From: Halanaerobium hydrogeniformans
Lineage (GTDB): Bacteria; Bacillota; Halanaerobiia; Halanaerobiales; Halanaerobiaceae
Direction of reading: 5' to 3'
DNA: 64,000 bases
Assembly (NCBI RefSeq): GCF_000166415.1
Contig: NC_014654.1
Coordinates: 2,418,001-2,482,000, forward strand
Below, piece after piece: positions 60,267-64,000 of the stretch. Below the pieces are notes generated by a model. It was given only the letters and a program-made list of their open reading frames with translations. It did not search any database and was not told the DNA's origin. Numbering within the stretch: position 1 is the first letter of the stretch; every line of letters starts with the position of its first letter. The position numbers and the translations under genes were made by a program.

Positions 60267-61404
60267 TAAAAAATTTTCTTTTAATTCCATTAAAGTCTAT
60301 CTCTACAGTAAAAAGCCAGGCAGCAAAAATGGTAGTTATCGGTGCAACAAGTACTATACCAATGCTTCCTACCAATATTCTTAATATTTCCGATACTATA
60401 ATCCTTAGATTAAATATTCTTCTATATGTTGTTGTTCTTGTCATAAATGCCATCATCAAAGTTAAATATCCACCTGAATAAGCCAAGAGAAGGGTTGTTG
60501 TCATTGTACCTATTACATCACTACCAACATTAAACCCAGACTTTGTTAATCCTTTCATGTCAATATCTGGTCTTCGAGCTTTAAGTTCTTTAATCGTAGT
60601 TGCCATATCCATGGCTATATCCATTGCTGCTCCAGAAGAACCAATCACAACTGCAGCAAAAAATATATCTCTTACATTTAGATGCATATACCCTCCTGCC
60701 ATTAATTCGCCTACATAAGGAGAAGACATGCCATCTAGGGCAAGCATTGAACCAAAGAACATTGTTAAGCCAATAGTAATAAAGAGACTACAGGTAGTAC
60801 CAAAAAAGGCTGATAACCCTTTTTTCGTAAAACCAGCTATAGAAAATAAGATTAAGGCAGATAAAATTGCCAGAATAAAAGCTGTAAACAAAAGTGGATT
60901 TAACCCGTTTAGCAAACCAGGTATCAATACCTGCCAGATTAAAATTATACTCGCAATAAAAGAAAATAGAGCTTTTAAACCAATATATCCAGCATATAAT
61001 AACAATAAAGTAATAAAAACTCCGAGTAAAACTAACAGCCAACCCTGCCTGTATATATCTAAGGCTAAAGCTGAAGCTATCTCACCATCTTCTGTTTCAG
61101 ATATTGCAACAAGAATTTCATCCCCTATTTCAAAACGATAATCCCAGCCCAAATTACCAGATAGATTATTGGCAGCATTAACTTTTTCTCCACTAAATTT
61201 TCCTTCTTTTATTTCTACTCTTACTCTTTGAACTCCTGTTCTGGATATTCCAACTCCTCTAACATCACGCTCATCAACTTCTAAAACATGAGCTCTAAAT
61301 TCTCTAGAATCTTCATCAATCACACTTAAATTATTAATTAATAAAAATAAAAAAGTAATTATTAAAATTGCTAAAACTAATCTTTTAATTGTTTTTTTCT
61401 GCAT
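60250..61404 (-). CDS. YibE/F family membrane protein
   Basis: About 384 residues. An N-terminal membrane anchor (LVLAILIITFLFLLI) is followed by a small extracytoplasmic beta domain (to about residue 115). Then come seven or eight membrane segments with the YibE/F blocks GSSGAAMDIAMDMATTIKEL and GFNVGSDVIGTMTTTLLLAY. The family is linked to a proposed multispanning transporter role, but the substrate is not established. The ATG at 61404 with GGAGGGG upstream is preferred over an earlier frame opening. It lies 99 bases downstream of the alkaline phosphatase gene. Confidence 0.86.
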   Translation of the reverse strand: MQKKTIKRLVLAILIITFLFLLINNLSVIDEDSREFRAHVLEVDERDVRGVGISRTGVQRVRVEIKEGKFSGEKVNAANNLSGNLGWDYRFEIGDEILVAISETEDGEIASALALDIYRQGWLLVLLGVFITLLLLYAGYIGLKALFSFIASIILIWQVLIPGLLNGLNPLLFTAFILAILSALILFSIAGFTKKGLSAFFGTTCSLFITIGLTMFFGSMLALDGMSSPYVGELMAGGYMHLNVRDIFFAAVVIGSSGAAMDIAMDMATTIKELKARRPDIDMKGLTKSGFNVGSDVIGTMTTTLLLAYSGGYLTLMMAFMTRTTTYRRIFNLRIIVSEILRILVGSIGIVLVAPITTIFAAWLFTVEIDFNGIKRKFFKNKNH

Positions 61405-61503
61405 TTTTCCCCTCCAGAAAAAATATAAATAACAGGTGAGGTTATATAACCCCACCTGTTAAGTAACCTGATAATTTTAATCAATTAACTTTTGAAGTTA
61501 ATT

Positions 61504-63048
61504 TTATAGTGCTGGTACTTCAACATCTAACTCTAGACCTAAAATAGCACCTGTTAATTGTCCTACATCAGTATTATCAAGAGCAGCATCAAAGTATTCT
61601 GCATTTACTCCATGGGCAGACATTGGAATAGTTGAACCTGTATGTGATGAAGTACTCCAACCAATTTTTGATCTTCTTGAAGTTATATGAGCTATTGTTG
61701 CTTGAGTAGGACTAATCCAGGGTGCCTGTGGCCAATAAGCTCCAAAATCTGCTACATCAGCTTCTACACCTTCTGCATCTTCTAAGTCCATAGCATTTTC
61801 AAGCATTTCTATTTCAAAATCTTCAAGATCATCTATACCAAAAATATTTTCCATGTCAGCATAAAGTTGATCTCTATCACCAGTATAAGCAAAGCCTTCT
61901 TCTACTGAGCCACTAACTTTTGTCACTGGTTCTAAGTCTAAGAAATAATCATATTCCATACCTTCACAACTATTTAATGATAAACCACCAGTTTCATGGT
62001 CTCCAACAACGATAATTAATGTTTCATCAGGATATTGTTCATAGAAATCTAATGCTACTGCTATTGAATCATCAAAAGCTAAAGTATCATAGATTGTACC
62101 TGCAACATCATTATTATGAGCAGCATGGTCAATACGGCCACCCTCTACCATCATTATAAAACCACTATCGTCAGTTGTTAAAGCTTCGATTCCTCTTTCA
62201 GTTAATTCAGCTAAACTAGGTTCTTCTGAGTCAACTCTATCAATCTCATATGACATGTGAGTTTGGTGAGGAGTATATAATATTTTACTTTCAGCAGTTG
62301 GCTGATAATCTCTAAACTTCTGAGTATCTTCTGCAGATCTAAATACAGAATAACCAGCTTCTTCATATTCTCTAAAGAGATCTCTACTATCTTCTCTGCT
62401 TGATCCATCAACTGTTTGTGGTAGGAAATGTCTGTATCCTCCACCTGCTAAAAAGTCAATGTCATTTTCTAAATACTGTTCTGCGATTTCATTTTCCATA
62501 CTTCTATCAAGAACGTTAGCTCCAAAAGCACCTGGAGTAGCATGAGTAATTCTTGCTGTAGAAATTAAACCTGTATTCATACCCTCTTTGTTTGCAGCTA
62601 ATAATACGGTTTCTAATGGATTACCATCTGGATCAACAGATATTGCATTTCTAGATGTTTTAATCCCAGTTGCCAGAGCTGTTGCAGTCTGCCCTGAACC
62701 AGGAACTATAGTATCTGATCCAGTAGTTCTAGTTGAACCATGAACATCTAACTGATGCATTGTTAAACGATCACCAGGTTGTTCTGCTTCATGATCAATA
62801 AAACTTTCACCCATATCTTCGTAACTATGAGTAACTTCTTCTTTATTTTCAAATTGAGTATAAAATTCAGCTAAAGTAGTATGAGCATGTGCCATTCCAT
62901 CACCAATGAAATAAAATACATACTTTGGACTTTCAGCCTGAGCAACTGTGCTATTAGCAATTGCTACGCTTCCCATCATAAAAGTTACAAATAAAACTAA
63001 AACAAAAACACTTAATAATTTTTTCTTCCCAAATAAAGCTTTAAACAT
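61504..63048 (-). CDS. phoA: Periplasmic alkaline phosphatase (PhoA family)
   Basis: A 514-residue metal-dependent phosphomonoesterase. A signal peptide (LLSVFVLVLFVTFMMGSVAIA) precedes the first metal aspartate in YFIGDGMAHAH (D50). The nucleophile region reads IVPGSGQTATALATG with Ser118; in most relatives the residue before this serine is Asp, here Gly. Later metal ligands are in MMVEGGRIDHAAHNND and IIVVGDHETGGLSL, and a C-terminal HTGSTIPMSAHG supplies the last histidine. No Pho-type operator was convincingly seen. Confidence 0.9.
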   Translation of the reverse strand: MFKALFGKKKLLSVFVLVLFVTFMMGSVAIANSTVAQAESPKYVFYFIGDGMAHAHTTLAEFYTQFENKEEVTHSYEDMGESFIDHEAEQPGDRLTMHQLDVHGSTRTTGSDTIVPGSGQTATALATGIKTSRNAISVDPDGNPLETVLLAANKEGMNTGLISTARITHATPGAFGANVLDRSMENEIAEQYLENDIDFLAGGGYRHFLPQTVDGSSREDSRDLFREYEEAGYSVFRSAEDTQKFRDYQPTAESKILYTPHQTHMSYEIDRVDSEEPSLAELTERGIEALTTDDSGFIMMVEGGRIDHAAHNNDVAGTIYDTLAFDDSIAVALDFYEQYPDETLIIVVGDHETGGLSLNSCEGMEYDYFLDLEPVTKVSGSVEEGFAYTGDRDQLYADMENIFGIDDLEDFEIEMLENAMDLEDAEGVEADVADFGAYWPQAPWISPTQATIAHITSRRSKIGWSTSSHTGSTIPMSAHGVNAEYFDAALDNTDVGQLTGAILGLELDVEVPAL

Positions 63049-63304
63049 TTGTAAATCCCCCTAATAGTATTTTAATTGTTCTAAATAATGATATTTGCCA
63101 ACATTGTTTACTTTTTATCCCCTCACTTTCTCAAAAATACATACAGTAGTTTTAATTTAACTGAGTTTTTCTGCTTCAACTGCCTATATAAATTGCAATT
63201 ATCATTCCAATCAACCCAATAATTTAAAATTTAACTCTAAAATTTGATATTTTTTAAAAAAAGCTTTAAGATGCCTGTATTAACAGAGAATCAATTATCA
63301 AAAA
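63049..63304. other. Intergenic region upstream of phoA
   Basis: An AT-rich stretch with no supported gene. It contains the ribosome site of phoA and, to the right, the junction with the group II intron. I see no clear operator or RNA structure in it. Confidence 0.5.
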
Positions 63305-63314
63305 ATCGAGTAGG

Positions 63315-63384
63315 AGGAAAATAATTAATTTATTTTCCGTCCTCTCACACCACCGCAGCGTACCGTTCGGTACTGGGCGGTTCA
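63315..63384 (-). ncRNA. Group II intron domains V and VI
   Basis: Directly after the maturase stop, the minus strand reads GAACCGCCCAGTACC, a GAAC tetraloop-like turn and GGTACGCTGCGGTGGTGTGAG, the domain V hairpin with its 2-base bulge. Domain VI follows as GGAAAATAAATT/AATTATTTTCC. Confidence 0.85.
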
Positions 63385-64000
63385 TTAAGTATTAGTTGCT
63401 TGTGCATATCTTTCCGTAAAACTGAAGTATCCCAGTTTCTTTAATAACTGGTTGGTAAAGGTTCTTGCAAGTATTGGGCTATTGGATATTCTCCAGTAGC
63501 CTTTCCTTGTGTTAGCATATTTCCATGCCTTAGCTTCTTTGATACCCAGTTTCCTGAGCATCTTAAAGCGGGTTCTAATTTTCTTCCACCTCTTCCAGTA
63601 GCACATTCTTATTCTTCGTCTTGCCCACTGGTCAAGTTCCCTCATCTTTCTTTTCATATCAGCTATTTTATAGTAGCTGACCCAGCCTGTGATTATCTGT
63701 TTTAATTTCTTAAAACGATATTTCATTGTCCATGGCTTACTCCTTGATGTGAGTGCTTTTATCTTTCCTTTAATTTTCTTAATCGATTTCGGGTGGATTC
63801 TAACCCTTACTTCACCTTTCCTACTATAGAATGAAAACCCTAAGAATTTTCTTCTCCAGGGTCTGCCGACTGCACTTTTCCTTGCATTGACTTTAAGTTT
63901 GAGTTTCTTTTCAACAAATACAGTTATGCTTTCCATAACTCTCTTGGCCGCTTTTCTGCTTCTGACATAGATCTGACTATCATCAGCGTAGCGACAGAAT
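63385..64000 (-). CDS. ltrA: Group II intron reverse transcriptase/maturase, partial
   Basis: The visible 205 codons hold the end of the reverse-transcriptase domain, including the catalytic CRYADDSQIYVRS near the window edge. They continue with the thumb/maturase domain X (RKFLGFSFYSRKGEVRVRIH, ITGWVSYYKIADMKRKMREL) and end YFSFTERYAQATNT. The N-terminal RT blocks are outside the window. An ATG at 63936 is internal and not the real start. Confidence 0.92.
   Translation of the reverse strand, partial: FCRYADDSQIYVRSRKAAKRVMESITVFVEKKLKLKVNARKSAVGRPWRRKFLGFSFYSRKGEVRVRIHPKSIKKIKGKIKALTSRSKPWTMKYRFKKLKQIITGWVSYYKIADMKRKMRELDQWARRRIRMCYWKRWKKIRTRFKMLRKLGIKEAKAWKYANTRKGYWRISNSPILARTFTNQLLKKLGYFSFTERYAQATNT

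Larger units (their letters stand above)
63305..64000 (-). mobile_element. Group II intron, 3' half (continues beyond right edge)
   Basis: The minus strand contains the end of an intron-encoded reverse transcriptase, then domain V and domain VI of the ribozyme. The 3' splice end is near 63305-63311 (CCTCCTACTCGAT). The 5' part of the intron lies outside the window, so completeness cannot be judged. The intron sits upstream of phoA in the same orientation. Confidence 0.85.

Noticed and set aside
63061-63240. Pho-type operator upstream of phoA
   Set aside because: Only scattered AT-rich matches; no repeated half-sites with regular spacing.
1-64000. CRISPR arrays, tRNA and rRNA genes
   Set aside because: No regularly spaced direct repeats, cloverleaf sequences or rRNA segments were recognised on either strand.

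Overview
The window is AT-rich (roughly one third G+C by eye) and gene-dense, from an anaerobic low-GC bacterium. A class III (oxygen-sensitive) ribonucleotide reductase, an oxygen-independent cobalamin route, radical-SAM enzymes and periplasmic solute-binding proteins with plain signal peptides (no lipobox cysteine) fit a diderm fermenter of the Halanaerobiales type. That assignment is an inference from gene style; no rRNA, tRNA or other taxonomic marker is present.

Layout, left to right; nearly everything is on the minus strand. (1) 1-5.6 kb: end of a cobalamin operon (cbiD, cbiC, cobO, two tandem cobQ-type genes) behind a cobalamin riboswitch and terminator. (2) 5.7-6.8 kb: a non-autonomous IS200/IS605-type element whose tnpA and tnpB both carry internal deletions; a near-identical copy lies at 18.1-19.2 kb. 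(3) 6.8-12 kb: nikR, a Fec/Btu-type metal ABC transporter, a TrmO-like/FmdE fusion and cobC, with a palindromic operator before nikR. (4) 12-14.9 kb: larE, larB and larC, the nickel-pincer cofactor pathway; larC is split by a -1 frameshift at a run of ten A. No larA is present. (5) 15-19 kb: a YgiQ radical-SAM protein, a P1 self-processing peptidase and the second IS copy. (6) 19.3-26.7 kb: phoU, threonine aldolase, azlCD, a peptide ABC transporter and a class-I amidotransferase hydrolase. (7) 26.7-31.8 kb: molybdenum genes (two XdhC-type proteins, a MolABC-like ABC transporter, a ModE-type regulator with a ModE-like box, MocA). (8) 31.9-38.3 kb: cytoplasmic alpha-amylase, cold-shock protein and an anaerobic RNR operon under a second cobalamin riboswitch. 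Its NrdD carries an intein and lacks the glycyl-radical tail, which is encoded separately as a 44-residue protein downstream of nrdG. (9) 38.4-46.5 kb: a 1250-codon double-DUF445 protein, a DnaA-box cluster, a degenerate receiver-PAS-GGDEF-HD-GYP protein, a CDF metal exporter and an IS256-family insertion that separates the exporter from its likely promoter. (10) 46.9-58.7 kb: an ankyrin-repeat protein and purD-K-E-B-C-F-M-N-H, led by a guanine aptamer and a PRPP (ykkC-type) aptamer in tandem before one terminator. (11) 59-64 kb: a secreted sugar-dehydrogenase-like protein, a YibE/F membrane protein, a periplasmic alkaline phosphatase and the 3' half of a group II intron running off the right edge.

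The main theme is metal and cofactor economy. Cobalamin synthesis and a B12-independent RNR each sit behind a B12-sensing leader. Nickel import sits with NikR and nickel-pincer assembly, and molybdenum import sits with ModE and Mo-cofactor maturation. No CRISPR array was seen.
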